A stretch of DNA of 64,000 nt. Origin: Parasegetibacter sp. NRK P23. Lineage in GTDB: Bacteria; Bacteroidota; Bacteroidia; Chitinophagales; Chitinophagaceae. The stretch lies in contig NZ_JAMDLG010000001.1 in NCBI RefSeq assembly GCF_023721715.1, forward strand, positions 62,001 to 126,000. The letters are read 5' to 3'. Of the stretch, positions 10,147 to 19,169 are shown in pieces (the first letter of the stretch is position 1; each line of letters opens with the position of its first letter). A program made the translations under genes and the position numbers. Under the pieces are notes generated by a model. That model was not told the origin of the DNA. It saw only the letters and a program-made list of their open reading frames with translations, and ran no database searches.

Positions 10147-11274
10147 TTAGCCCAGCAAGGGGCCATACACCTCATCCAGCTTCGTTTTTTCCTGGTCCCA
10201 GTTCAGTTCCGTTTTTGCTTTCTGCGCCTGCTCTTTCATTTTGCTATACATTTCTTTATCGGCAAAAATCTGTTCAATGCTGGTGGCCAGGGTTTGTGGG
10301 GTAAGTACGCCAATACATTTGCCCACCCCGTAATTTTCTATAATCTGCTTTACTTCCGGAACATCGGTAGCCAATACCGGGATTTCCGCATGAATGTAGT
10401 CAAAAAGTTTATTCGGCAAACTCAGTATATGGTTGAGGCATACGGGTAACGTAAGACATAACCCAAGTTGGGCACGCCTTGTAATGGCGCTGAGTTGTTC
10501 GAATGGGACGCGTGGTATCATCAGTACTTTCTCCCGGAGCCCCAGTTCATGCACCATGTTTTGCAATTTATCCCATAACAGTCCGCCACCTACAATCAGG
10601 AGCAGGTAATGATCGGGAAGATATTGCATGGCCAGCACCGCTTCTTCATACCCCTGCTCCGGATTGATGCCCCCGCCTTGCATGATCAGTACCGTTTTGT
10701 GCTGCGGAATCGGGATAGAAATCGCGGATGGCGTTGAATATGGGAGTAGTGAGGGTAAATTGCGTACGGCCTTCATGCTTATACCTGTTTCTTTTGCGTA
10801 AAGCGCTGCAATGGAATCATTCACCGTGTAGGCGTGTTTTATGCCGGGGAGCAGCAGTTTTTCCAGGGCCCGCCATACTTTTTTCGTGAAAGGTTTATGG
10901 TCCAGCGTTGGCATACCCGTGAAGTATTCGTGACTGTCATACACCAGTGGTTTCCCTTTTAAAGTTGCGGCTATTCTATTAGGCAACAGCGTGTCGAGGT
11001 CGTTGGAAAGCAGCAGGTCATACCTTGTGAAAAGCAGCCGGAAGAACAGTTTCAGGTTGAATTCGGCATATTGCAACACGCCACGGGTAAAAAAGCAGTG
11101 AATGCGTTTAAAAGCGTAGGGGCGCGGTAGCATTGCAGGCGACCCGGCGACGGATCTGCCCAGCACAAGAACTTCCATGTTCCGCTCCTGCAGGTAAAGC
11201 GCTACCCGGTGGATGCGTTGGTCGGAAACGAGGTCCGACAATACAGAGACGATTATTTTTTTTCTATTTTTCAA
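10147..11274 (-). CDS. family 4 glycosyltransferase
   Basis: About 375 residues with a GT-B fold. Visible are an N-terminal KKIIVSVLSDLVSDQRIHRVA, KPLVYDSHEYFTGMP in the middle, and the C-terminal nucleotide-sugar site (MQGGGINPEQGYEEAVLAM, LLIVGGG, PNKLFDYIHAEIPVLATDVPEV with the E-x7-E-like region). I chose a TTG start at 11274. A longer frame reaches back inside the upstream deacetylase gene in another phase, and the conserved domain begins right after this TTG. The overlap with the upstream gene is then 11 bp. Sugar specificity cannot be read from the sequence. Confidence 0.82.
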   Translation of the reverse strand: MKNRKKIIVSVLSDLVSDQRIHRVALYLQERNMEVLVLGRSVAGSPAMLPRPYAFKRIHCFFTRGVLQYAEFNLKLFFRLLFTRYDLLLSNDLDTLLPNRIAATLKGKPLVYDSHEYFTGMPTLDHKPFTKKVWRALEKLLLPGIKHAYTVNDSIAALYAKETGISMKAVRNLPSLLPYSTPSAISIPIPQHKTVLIMQGGGINPEQGYEEAVLAMQYLPDHYLLLIVGGGLLWDKLQNMVHELGLREKVLMIPRVPFEQLSAITRRAQLGLCLTLPVCLNHILSLPNKLFDYIHAEIPVLATDVPEVKQIIENYGVGKCIGVLTPQTLATSIEQIFADKEMYSKMKEQAQKAKTELNWDQEKTKLDEVYGPLLG

Positions 11275-12598
11275 TATCGATGGAATGACTGAGTTGAAGA
11301 CTGAACTCAAATACTTCTTTCCAGGAGGCCCATTCTCCGAAACCTGAAACTGTATTGTTGTGCCAGATGGAAATGAATGTTCCACCGCAGTTTTTTACTT
11401 CCATAAAAAGGTTGCGGATCATCTTGCGGGCCTCGTCGGCGGTTAATTTCAGCGCCTCGAAAAGTGTTACGTCCATATAACAGAAGGGGTGTACCTGCAG
11501 GGGGGTAACGGTATTGCGTTTCAGATCGAACCAATTGAATGGGAGCGCCGTTCCGGCCCTGAAACCCGGTTGTGTGCTGTAGCCCATAGAGTAATCGTGC
11601 GCGATGTTATTGTTAGCGTAATGGCGGTAGGTTTCTGGGATAGACAACCGGATGTAGTGTTGCCGCGCATTTTCGGCAGCGAAGCCTGAAAACGTTTTGA
11701 AACGGCTGATCTCTTCCTGTAGCAACGCTTCGTTTTGCATCGTATTGTACGATGGGTGAATACCGGTTTCATGCTTTGAGGATATTCTTCTTATTAAAGC
11801 GCGCAGCGCTTCCGGCGCAGGAACACCTTTATCGTAGATGGAGTCTCCGCCAAGCAGAAAGAAAAAGAGTATTTTCTCTTTGGTTTCCTCTGCCATGTGG
11901 AACAGGTAATTATAGGTATCGTATGGATCATTCCTTTTAAGAAAAACCGTTTTTAACTGGCTTCTTAATAGGTGTGATTTACGCAGCATCAGGGAATTGA
12001 AGACTGTTTTGAATTGTTGAAAACATCCACGGTTAAGAAACGCGTAAGCCTGGTCAACATCAATGGTGGTAAGTGCGTGGCAGGCCGGTTTATGGAGTGG
12101 GAATGCGCTGTTCCTTTGTTTGATTTTAGAAAGCAGCTCCTGCATCCAGTACTGTATAATAGGCACGGAAAGAAAGTTGCAGGCATGTGCAATGCTTTCC
12201 CGTGCTTCAAATCTTCCATGTGCATCGGATTGAAAAGGCAGGTATTCTTCCATGCGCGAAAGCAGCCAGAATGCCGCGGAAAAAATATCGAAGCCCATAT
12301 CGTCCTGCCGCGTCGAAGGAAAGAGTATTGCCGAGGTGTGGCTGCCAGCCGTGACCGGTTTTCTTTCCCGGATGGATGATTCGCTGAGCAGCCCCTCGGG
12401 AATGATATGTAGTTCGTTTTTCCTGACTTTTGCCGGACTGTAATTGATGCCAGGTCCCTCCCAGTTTTCAAAATGTGTTTTGTCGGTAGTAATGACATAG
12501 GAGTATGTATACCATTCACCAAAGAGCGTGCGGAGAATGTACGAAAGCCTGAGTGGCTCCGTTTCAGCATATACCAATATTGTTGCAGGTGTACTCAA
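11264..12598 (-). CDS. DUF7033 / polysaccharide deacetylase family protein
   Basis: 444 residues. The N-terminal part (about 1-160) resembles the domain found ahead of polysaccharide deacetylases in Bacteroidota. The C-terminal part has the CE4-like start HALTTIDVDQAYAF, with Asp residues where the metal site is expected. Further on are TGIHPSYNT (a HPS motif) and a late LFMEVKNCGGTFISIWHNN that fits the final beta-strand and histidine. Likely role: removing acetyl groups from a surface or exported polysaccharide. It sits between the sugar dehydrogenase and two glycosyltransferase-like genes. Confidence 0.78.
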   Translation of the reverse strand: MSTPATILVYAETEPLRLSYILRTLFGEWYTYSYVITTDKTHFENWEGPGINYSPAKVRKNELHIIPEGLLSESSIRERKPVTAGSHTSAILFPSTRQDDMGFDIFSAAFWLLSRMEEYLPFQSDAHGRFEARESIAHACNFLSVPIIQYWMQELLSKIKQRNSAFPLHKPACHALTTIDVDQAYAFLNRGCFQQFKTVFNSLMLRKSHLLRSQLKTVFLKRNDPYDTYNYLFHMAEETKEKILFFFLLGGDSIYDKGVPAPEALRALIRRISSKHETGIHPSYNTMQNEALLQEEISRFKTFSGFAAENARQHYIRLSIPETYRHYANNNIAHDYSMGYSTQPGFRAGTALPFNWFDLKRNTVTPLQVHPFCYMDVTLFEALKLTADEARKMIRNLFMEVKNCGGTFISIWHNNTVSGFGEWASWKEVFEFSLQLSHSIDIEK

Positions 12599-12608
12599 GT
12601 GCGGCGCT

Positions 12609-13598
12609 TCAGTTTTTTAAGGTGCAATGCTCGTAGATGAGTGATATTATTTCAACGCATGCCAACGCCTCCATACCATTTGTAATTGACCTGGCGGTTG
12701 CTCCCCGTAGTATATCACCAATCTCTTCATACATTTTTGTATGCACCGAAGCGGGCATGTCTGAGGGAGAAATTTGGCATGACGGATCATTCCATTGTTG
12801 AAACACCAGTTCCTGCATGTTGTTTCCACCTAGTTTCACTGTTGCTTCTTCACCCACCAGCAGCATCGAAATTTCCATGTTCTTATTAGTGCCGTTTACC
12901 GTCCAGTGGATATTGCCTATAGCGCCATTTTCCATTTGCAGCACGGCTACCCCGGTGTCTTCGGTTTCTATAACGCCTTTATGCAGGGTATTGGTACGGA
13001 AGCCGCTCGCCAGAACAGGTTTTCCAGCCAGCCAATACAGCGCGTCAATATAATGACTGAACTGGGTATAAAGAATGCCGCCATCGGGGAATAGCTTGCC
13101 GCGCCAGGTGTTTTCAAAATAGGAAACGGGCCTGTTCCAGGTGCAGTTGAGTTGGAAGCTCAGGAGTTTTCCCATTTTTCCTTCGGAGATGGCTTGCTTC
13201 AGCGCAATCACCGCCGGGAAATACCGGGCCGCTTTCACCACCCATAAATGCCGGTTACACAACCGGGCGGTTTCCAGCATCTGCCATCCGGCCCTGGAAT
13301 CAATACAAAGGGGCTTTTCACACAGCACATGCTTACCGGCCTGTAAGCTTTTGATCGTATGTTCCGCATGATAGCCGTTCGGGGAACAGATAGCCACCAA
13401 CTGAACCTCAGGGTGGGCCGCCAGCATTTCGTCTACAGCAGTATAGGCTTTCGCACCCGTTTCTTCCGCCAGTTTTTCAGCGGCGGCAAAATCATTATCG
13501 CAAACTGCCGAAACGGTGCCGGTCAGTTGCATGGCGGCGGTGTGCCTGCGGCTGATGCGCCCGCATCCTATGATGGCGAAAAAAAAGGTGTTACTCAT
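12609..13598 (-). CDS. Gfo/Idh/MocA family sugar dehydrogenase
   Basis: 329 residues. The N-terminal Rossmann fold has IIGCGRISRRH, the adenine-binding Asp in VCDNDF, and the catalytic-lysine motif CEKPLC. The C-terminal half is the substrate and oligomerisation domain (FSHYIDALYWLAG, with the conserved histidine). Such enzymes oxidise or epimerise a sugar hydroxyl with NAD(P). In a glycan cluster the UDP-HexNAc 3-dehydrogenase type (WlbA-like) is plausible but not proven. It is the first gene of the minus-strand glycan operon, 10 bp ahead of the deacetylase. Confidence 0.88.
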   Translation of the reverse strand: MSNTFFFAIIGCGRISRRHTAAMQLTGTVSAVCDNDFAAAEKLAEETGAKAYTAVDEMLAAHPEVQLVAICSPNGYHAEHTIKSLQAGKHVLCEKPLCIDSRAGWQMLETARLCNRHLWVVKAARYFPAVIALKQAISEGKMGKLLSFQLNCTWNRPVSYFENTWRGKLFPDGGILYTQFSHYIDALYWLAGKPVLASGFRTNTLHKGVIETEDTGVAVLQMENGAIGNIHWTVNGTNKNMEISMLLVGEEATVKLGGNNMQELVFQQWNDPSCQISPSDMPASVHTKMYEEIGDILRGATARSITNGMEALACVEIISLIYEHCTLKN

Positions 13599-13682
13599 AT
13601 TTGTAATGCGCTCAAAATTAAGGGTATTGAGGCAGTTTACGGCACCTGGTAAAATTTGTGCCGATGTTGGTTTTAAATAATT

Positions 13683-13712
13683 TTGCCAAACCGAAATCAG
13701 GGCTTACCTTTG
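13683..13712 (+). promoter_or_regulatory. housekeeping promoter of rpsO
   Basis: TTG at 13683-13685 and TACCTTTG at 13705-13712 are separated by 19 bp. This is a textbook Bacteroidota -33/-7 arrangement. It lies about 40 bp upstream of the rpsO ATG. Confidence 0.8.
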
Positions 13713-13752
13713 CAGACGATTAAAATAGAGAGATTAAATTATTTTTGACAAA

Positions 13753-14025
13753 ATGTCTTACTTAACAACTGAAAAAAGAGCGAATATTTTCGCAGAGTTT
13801 GGCGGGAAAGCTACCAATACCGGTTCAATTGAAGGGCAGATTGCTTTGCTCACTGAGCGTATTTCGCACATTTCAAAGCACCTGCAGGCCAACAAAAAAG
13901 ATTTTTCAACCCACCGTGGTCTGATGAAAATGGTTGGTCAACGTAAAAGGTTGCTTACCTACCTCAGCAAGCACAACCTCCAGGGGTACCGTGCATTGAT
14001 TGAAAAGCTGGGTCTCAGAAAATAA
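13753..14025 (+). CDS. rpsO: 30S ribosomal protein S15
   Basis: 90 residues, the normal S15 length. The core FGGKATNTGSIEGQIALLTERI and the 16S-binding segment DFSTHRGLMKMVGQRKRLLTYL are clear, and the C-terminus LIEKLGLRK is complete. S15 is an early binder of the central domain of 16S rRNA. The gene order rpsO-pnp is conserved widely in bacteria. A strong terminator follows, with pnp transcribed beyond it. Confidence 0.99.
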   Translation: MSYLTTEKRANIFAEFGGKATNTGSIEGQIALLTERISHISKHLQANKKDFSTHRGLMKMVGQRKRLLTYLSKHNLQGYRALIEKLGLRK

Positions 14026-14046
14026 TTCCCATACATGATACTAACA

Positions 14047-14087
14047 ATTCCCAACTGCGCTATGTCCGGTTGGGAATCGTTTTTTTG
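14047..14087 (+). terminator. intrinsic terminator after rpsO
   Basis: The arms ATTCCCAAC (14047-14055) and GTTGGGAAT (14069-14077) form a 9-bp perfect stem, followed by CGTTTTTTT. It may act as an attenuator between rpsO and pnp. Confidence 0.9.
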
Positions 14088-14196
14088 TATATGCACAATT
14101 TTCTGACCGATCCGTTGAATCAGATCCTTCATCCGGAGCCAGTATTGTTCCCGCTTGCCGGAAAATACTGACCACTCCAGTAAACTGAAAAAAGTT

Positions 14197-16368
14197 ATGC
14201 TTTCTCAGCCTATCAGCAAATCCTTCGACCTGGGTGGCGGACGTACCGTTACCATCGAAACAGGTCGCCTCGCCCGCCAGGCGCACGGTTCCGTTACCGT
14301 TCGCGAGGGCAACTGTATTATTCTCGCCACCGTGGTGGCCAATAAAGAACCACGCGAAGGGCAGGAATTCTTCCCCCTTACCGTGGATTATACCGAGAAG
14401 TTCGCTTCCGCAGGACGTATCCCCGGCTCTTTCTTTAAAAGAGAAGGCCGCCTCAGCGATTACGAAGTGCTGGTGAGCCGCCTTATCGACCGCGCATTGC
14501 GCCCCCTGTTCCCGGAAGATTATTTTTGCGATGTACAGGTGCTGGTAACACTCGTGTCTTCTGACCCCGAGGTATTGCCCGACGCTATGGCCTGTCTCGC
14601 CGCTTCCGCCGCACTCGCCGTGTCTGACGTGCCCATTAAAGAAATTATTTCAGAAGTGCGCGTGGCCCGTATTGCAGGTGAATTCAAAGTGAATCCCACC
14701 CGTACCGAACTCGCCACCGCCGATATGGATTTCATCATCGCCGCCACTGAAAAGAACCTGATGATGGTGGAAGGCGAATCCAAAGAATGCTCCGAAGCCG
14801 ACCTCGTGAAAGCACTCGAGATCGCCCACGAAGCCATCAAGATCCAGATCAAAGCGCAACAGGAACTCCGCGACGCAGTGGGCGTTACCACCAAACGCGA
14901 TTACCCCAAGCCTGTTCAGAACGAAGAAGTGAAAGCAAAAGTGGAAGCCTTCGCGAAAGACAGGATGTACCAGATATCCAAAAGCGCTTCCGCGAAGCAT
15001 GACCGTTCCGACGCTTATGCATTGCTGAAAGAAGAAACCATCGCCAGCTTCGGTGAAGAAATTACCGATGTCGATAAAAAACTCGCGAAGAAATATTTCG
15101 AAGACCTCCAGTGGGAAGTGGTACGTAATATGATCCTCGACGACCGTACCCGTTTGGACGGACGTCAGCTCAACCAGGTGCGTCCCCTTGATATGGAAAT
15201 CGATGTATTGCCCACGCCGCACGGTTCCGCACTGTTCACCCGTGGTGAAACGCAGTCGCTCACTACCGTTACACTCGGTACGCCTCTCGATGAGCTGCTG
15301 GTGGAAAGCGCCGCGGTAAGTAACTATACCAAATTCATCCTGCACTATAATTTCCCGCCGTTCTCCACCGGAGAAGCGAAAATGATGCGCGGCCCCGGCC
15401 GTCGTGAAGTAGGACACGGTAACCTCGCCATGCGCTCGCTGAAGCAAATGATGCCGGGCAACGAATATCCTTACACCGTTCGTGTGGTGAGTGATATCCT
15501 CGAATCCAACGGTTCATCTTCCATGGCCACTGTTTGTGCGGGTTCCCTCGCCTTGATGGACGCCGGTGTTCCTTTCCCCAAGCACGTGGGCGGTATCGCC
15601 ATGGGATTGATCACCCGTCCTTCCGATGGCAAATACGCCATCCTGACCGATATCCTCGGTGACGAAGATCACCTCGGTGATATGGACTTTAAAGTAACCG
15701 GTACCCGCGATGGCATCTGTGGTGTTCAGATGGACATCAAAATTGATGGCCTCAGCATGCAGACTATGATGGAAGCGTTGAACCAGGCCAAAGAAGCCCG
15801 GATGCACATCCTGGAGCAGATGTACGCCTGCACGCCTGCACACCGCGAAGAGGTGAAACCACATGCGCCACGCATGATCAAAATGTTCATCGATAAAGAA
15901 TACATCGGTGCGGTAATCGGGCCAGGTGGTAAAGTGATCCAGGAAATCCAACGTGAAACAGGTACTACGATCAATATTGAAGAAGTAGGCAACCAGGGTG
16001 AAGTTAGTGTGTTCAGCCCCGCTAAAGAAGGACTGGATAAGGCGGTTAGATGGCTGAAAGGCATCGTCGCTGTTCCAGAAGTGGGAGAGGAGTATGAAGC
16101 TACGGTGAAGTCTATTATGCCTTACGGCGCCTTCGTTGAATTCATGCCGGGCAAACAAGGATTGCTCCACATCAGTGAAGTATCCTGGAAACGCCTTGAA
16201 ACACTGGAAGGTGTATTGAAAGAAGGTGAATCCATTAAAGTAAAACTGATCGGTCTCGACCAGAAGACCGGTAAGTTTAAACTCTCCCGCAAAGTGCTGA
16301 TGCCGAAACCGGAGCAGGCGCAGCGCGAACCAAGAGAACAAAGAGGCGACAGGCAGCCTGCCGAATAA
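14197..16368 (+). CDS. pnp: polyribonucleotide nucleotidyltransferase (PNPase)
   Basis: 723 residues from the ATG at 14197; a 14-codon TTG extension upstream is less likely because the conserved start MLSQPISKSFDLGGGRTV begins here. Domains in order are RNase PH 1 (about 1-210), an alpha-helical linker, RNase PH 2 (about 300-540), KH (GAVIGPGGKVIQEIQRETG, about 550-610) and S1 (GEEYEATVKSIMPYGAFVEF, about 620-690). The catalytic region DILGDEDHLGDMDFKVTGT is intact. PNPase degrades RNA 3' to 5' by phosphorolysis in the cytoplasm. Confidence 0.98.
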   Translation: MLSQPISKSFDLGGGRTVTIETGRLARQAHGSVTVREGNCIILATVVANKEPREGQEFFPLTVDYTEKFASAGRIPGSFFKREGRLSDYEVLVSRLIDRALRPLFPEDYFCDVQVLVTLVSSDPEVLPDAMACLAASAALAVSDVPIKEIISEVRVARIAGEFKVNPTRTELATADMDFIIAATEKNLMMVEGESKECSEADLVKALEIAHEAIKIQIKAQQELRDAVGVTTKRDYPKPVQNEEVKAKVEAFAKDRMYQISKSASAKHDRSDAYALLKEETIASFGEEITDVDKKLAKKYFEDLQWEVVRNMILDDRTRLDGRQLNQVRPLDMEIDVLPTPHGSALFTRGETQSLTTVTLGTPLDELLVESAAVSNYTKFILHYNFPPFSTGEAKMMRGPGRREVGHGNLAMRSLKQMMPGNEYPYTVRVVSDILESNGSSSMATVCAGSLALMDAGVPFPKHVGGIAMGLITRPSDGKYAILTDILGDEDHLGDMDFKVTGTRDGICGVQMDIKIDGLSMQTMMEALNQAKEARMHILEQMYACTPAHREEVKPHAPRMIKMFIDKEYIGAVIGPGGKVIQEIQRETGTTINIEEVGNQGEVSVFSPAKEGLDKAVRWLKGIVAVPEVGEEYEATVKSIMPYGAFVEFMPGKQGLLHISEVSWKRLETLEGVLKEGESIKVKLIGLDQKTGKFKLSRKVLMPKPEQAQREPREQRGDRQPAE

Positions 16369-16392
16369 GCAGATCGCTTCGCTGAAAATACA

Positions 16393-16428
16393 AGAGGCTG
16401 CATCCGTAACGATGCGGCCTCTTTTTTT
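16393..16428 (+). terminator. intrinsic terminator after pnp
   Basis: The arms AGAGGCTGCATC (16393-16404) and GATGCGGCCTCT (16411-16422) pair with one mismatch and end in a run of Ts. The 240 bp from here to prmA hold no ORF or motif I can support beyond ordinary AT-rich leader sequence. Confidence 0.88.
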
Positions 16429-16667
16429 GATCTTATTTGGGAGCAACTATTCATGTTTTAAAACGGTATTTTCCAGCGCAAAACACGGTAGCACCCCAGG
16501 GAAAACAACGTCGGTGGCACCGGTACTTCAACCCCGGTTTCCCCTGAAACCCTTGCCCTGTTTGAGTTGCAGTAGGTTTTCATTAAAAAATACTGAAAAT
16601 GTTTTTTCACCAGCAATTGAACAGAAAATAACGGATGCCGGCGCCAAACAAGTTTTAATAAATAGAA

Positions 16668-17480
16668 ATGAACTATATCAAATACACCATAAGGACTGCT
16701 GAAGAAACACTACAGCAAATCCTTATCGCGGAGCTTTCGGAATTGAAATTTGAAGGATTTGAAGAACATCCTTCGGAACTGATCGCCTTCATCCCCGAAG
16801 CCGACCTGGCGGCGGAAGCGGTAAAAAGCCTGCTGGAAGAGAAGAACACGCCCTTTACCACGGAAACCATTGAACCTACCAACTGGAATGCGGTATGGGA
16901 ATCCAATTTCGATCCTGTGGTGGTAGGCGACTACTGTGGCATCCGCGCCCATTTTCACGCGCCGTTGCAACATGTGAAACACGAACTGCTGATTACCCCG
17001 AAGATGAGTTTCGGAACCGGGCACCACGCCACTACGTCCATGATGATCGCCCATATGGAAAACCTTCCGCTGAATGGCGCTTCCGTAGTGGATTACGGCA
17101 CCGGCACCGGTATTCTCGCCATTCTCGCCGAAAAAGAGGGGGCCGCACGAATCCTGGCGATCGACAATGATTCGTGGAGCATTGAGAACGCCGCCGAAAA
17201 CCTTGAACGGAACGCCTGCTCCCGCACCGAACTTATCCAGTCGGATAATATTCCGGCCAGCGAAACGTTCTCCATTGTACTGGCCAATATCAACAAGCAC
17301 ATCATCCTCGGAAACCTGGCCGCTATTCAGGCCGCAGCCAATGATTATGTGTTGTTGAGCGGTTTGTTGCAGGAAGACAGGACGGATATGCTCGCTGTGT
17401 TCCCCGAAACCCGGTTCAACTTACAAGCGGAAAAAAGTAAGGATAAGTGGATTTCTTTGCTCTTTTCTGTAAAGAATTGA
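16668..17480 (+). CDS. prmA: ribosomal protein L11 methyltransferase
   Basis: 270 residues. An N-terminal substrate-recognition domain of about 90 residues is followed by a class I SAM methyltransferase. Motif I is VVDYGTGTGILAILAEK, the acidic end of strand 2 is ILAIDND, and the active-site segment is LANINKHIIL. PrmA trimethylates lysines and the N-terminus of L11 in the cytoplasm. Length fits the shorter Bacteroidota form. Confidence 0.94.
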   Translation: MNYIKYTIRTAEETLQQILIAELSELKFEGFEEHPSELIAFIPEADLAAEAVKSLLEEKNTPFTTETIEPTNWNAVWESNFDPVVVGDYCGIRAHFHAPLQHVKHELLITPKMSFGTGHHATTSMMIAHMENLPLNGASVVDYGTGTGILAILAEKEGAARILAIDNDSWSIENAAENLERNACSRTELIQSDNIPASETFSIVLANINKHIILGNLAAIQAAANDYVLLSGLLQEDRTDMLAVFPETRFNLQAEKSKDKWISLLFSVKN

Positions 17481-17527
17481 GCCGGAATTTCTTAACTTAG
17501 AGTTCCTTTAAATTAGTAGTAGCAGGC

Positions 17528-18184
17528 ATGTATCAAATTTTACTCGTCATCGCAGCTTATCTGATAGGCTCTGTTCCCACCTCGGTATGGGTGAGCCGGT
17601 CATTTTTCGGTATCGATATCCGCGATTATGGCAGCGGCAACGCAGGCGCCACCAACACCTACCGTGTACTTGGATCAAAATGGGGCACCCTCGTCATGGT
17701 TATAGATATGCTCAAGGGATTCCTGGCCGTGAAACTGGCCTTCCTGTTACCTGATTACGCCATTGATGAATTTGCACGCACGAACTTCCAGATCGCTTTG
17801 GGAATGTGCGCCGTATTGGGTCATATCTTCCCGATCTGGGCGCAGTTCAGAGGGGGAAAGGGGGTGGCGACGCTCTTTGGACTGGTATTGGGCGTTTCGC
17901 CCTGGACGGCACTCGGTTGTGTGGGCGTATTCCTCTTCGTGCTTTACCTCACCCGCTTTGTTTCCCTCAGCTCTATTCTCGCCAGTCTGGCGTTTCCCGT
18001 ATTTATCCTGATCATTTTTAATGTAGACAACCACGCTTACCGAATCTTCGCCGTAGTAGTGGCATTACTCGTGATACTTACGCACCAGAAGAACATCGGA
18101 CGCATTTTACGTGGAAATGAAAGCAAAGTGCCCATTCTGAAATACAGGGACAAACGCAGGGACAGAAGACGGGGCGAACTTTAA
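17528..18184 (+). CDS. plsY: acyl-phosphate:glycerol-3-phosphate acyltransferase
   Basis: 218 residues, multi-spanning inner-membrane protein. All three PlsY motifs are present: YGSGNAGATNTYRVLG (SGNxGATN), FRGGKGVATLFG (RGGKGVAT), and a later motif near LTRFVSLSSILAS. PlsY makes lysophosphatidic acid from acyl-phosphate in phospholipid synthesis. The basic C-terminal tail (KYRDKRRDRRRGE) is cytoplasmic. It lies 47 bp after prmA and could share its transcript. Confidence 0.97.
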   Translation: MYQILLVIAAYLIGSVPTSVWVSRSFFGIDIRDYGSGNAGATNTYRVLGSKWGTLVMVIDMLKGFLAVKLAFLLPDYAIDEFARTNFQIALGMCAVLGHIFPIWAQFRGGKGVATLFGLVLGVSPWTALGCVGVFLFVLYLTRFVSLSSILASLAFPVFILIIFNVDNHAYRIFAVVVALLVILTHQKNIGRILRGNESKVPILKYRDKRRDRRRGEL

Positions 18185-18271
18185 TACGGCAGTTCAGGGG
18201 CTTGGTACGAAAATTGAATCTGGTAGGATATTATTGGAACGATCAGCATTATTAACGAAGAAACAAAAAGT

Positions 18272-19075
18272 ATGAAACGTATTATACTTCCCCTGGTAGC
18301 CATTTCTTTCCTGGCATCCTGCGCCAAAAACCCAATTACCGGCCGCAACCAGCTTTCACTGGTACCGGAAGCCGAATTGCAGACCATGGCGCAACAGGAA
18401 TACACCACATTTCTTTCCCAGAACAAAGTTGTAGCGCCCTCAGCCAGCAAAGACGCTGAAATGGTGCGTCGTGTGGGGCAGCGTATAGCCAACGCCGTTA
18501 CTTCTTACTATACGCAGCAGGGTTTAGGCGAAGAATTGAGCGGGTATAAATGGGAATACAATCTCGTAAATTCTAATGAAGCGAATGCCTGGTGTATGCC
18601 TGGTGGAAAAATAGTAGTGTACACCGGGTTGCTGCCCATCACACAAAACGAAGCCGCATTGGCTGTGGTAGTGGGGCACGAAGTGGCGCACGCACTAGCC
18701 AAACACGGTTCCGAACGCATGAGCCAGGGACTCTTGCAGCAGGTGGGGGGCGCCGCGCTTTCAGTGGCCATGGCCAGCAAACCTGCTGTTACGCAAAATC
18801 TTTTTATGACGGCATATGGGGTAGGTAGCAACGTTTTCGGCACCCTTCCGCATAGCAGGAAACAGGAGTTGGAAGCCGACAAACTGGGACTTCGGTTCGC
18901 AGCCATGGCTGGTTATAATCCACGGGAAGCCATAGGTTTATGGCAAAGAATGGCCGCGGGTGGAAGTGGTGGTCAGCCCGAATTCCTGAGCACCCACCCT
19001 GATCCTGAACGCCGGATCCAGGAGCTGGAGAAGCAAATGGATGAAGCGCTGAAGTTCTACAAACCCGTAAAATAA
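18272..19075 (+). CDS. M48 family metallopeptidase lipoprotein
   Basis: 267 residues. A lipobox (FLASC, Cys17) marks it as a lipoprotein. The zinc motif HEVAH (136-140) and the third ligand in ELEADKLGLRFAAMAGY identify an M48 peptidase of the LoiP/YggG or BepA type. The C-terminus holds the FLSTHPDPERRI motif typical of this subgroup. These enzymes sit at the outer membrane or in the periplasm and help degrade misfolded envelope proteins. A terminator follows. Confidence 0.94.
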   Translation: MKRIILPLVAISFLASCAKNPITGRNQLSLVPEAELQTMAQQEYTTFLSQNKVVAPSASKDAEMVRRVGQRIANAVTSYYTQQGLGEELSGYKWEYNLVNSNEANAWCMPGGKIVVYTGLLPITQNEAALAVVVGHEVAHALAKHGSERMSQGLLQQVGGAALSVAMASKPAVTQNLFMTAYGVGSNVFGTLPHSRKQELEADKLGLRFAAMAGYNPREAIGLWQRMAAGGSGGQPEFLSTHPDPERRIQELEKQMDEALKFYKPVK

Positions 19076-19094
19076 AAACGATATTTCTCCTGAA

Positions 19095-19129
19095 GGGCCT
19101 GCCAATACTACGGCAGGCCCTCTTTTTTT
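19095..19129 (+). terminator. intrinsic terminator after the M48 peptidase gene
   Basis: The arms GGGCCTGCC (19095-19103) and GGCAGGCCC (19112-19120) form a perfect 9-bp stem followed by TCTTTTTTTC. Confidence 0.92.
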
Positions 19130-19131
19130 CT

Positions 19132-19139
19132 TAAATTTG
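19132..19139 (+). promoter_or_regulatory. -7 promoter element for the YdeI/OmdA-like gene
   Basis: TAAATTTG matches TAnnTTTG. It lies just after the terminator and 30 bp before the chosen ATG, and this decides against a longer TTG-start frame that begins inside the element. Confidence 0.6.
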
Positions 19140-19169
19140 CAGCATCTTATCACTCAAATCTTGTCTGGC

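Noticed and set aside
15514-16446. 310-codon open frame antisense to pnp
   Set aside because: pnp is certain on the other strand, and the frame shows no domain and runs across the pnp terminator.
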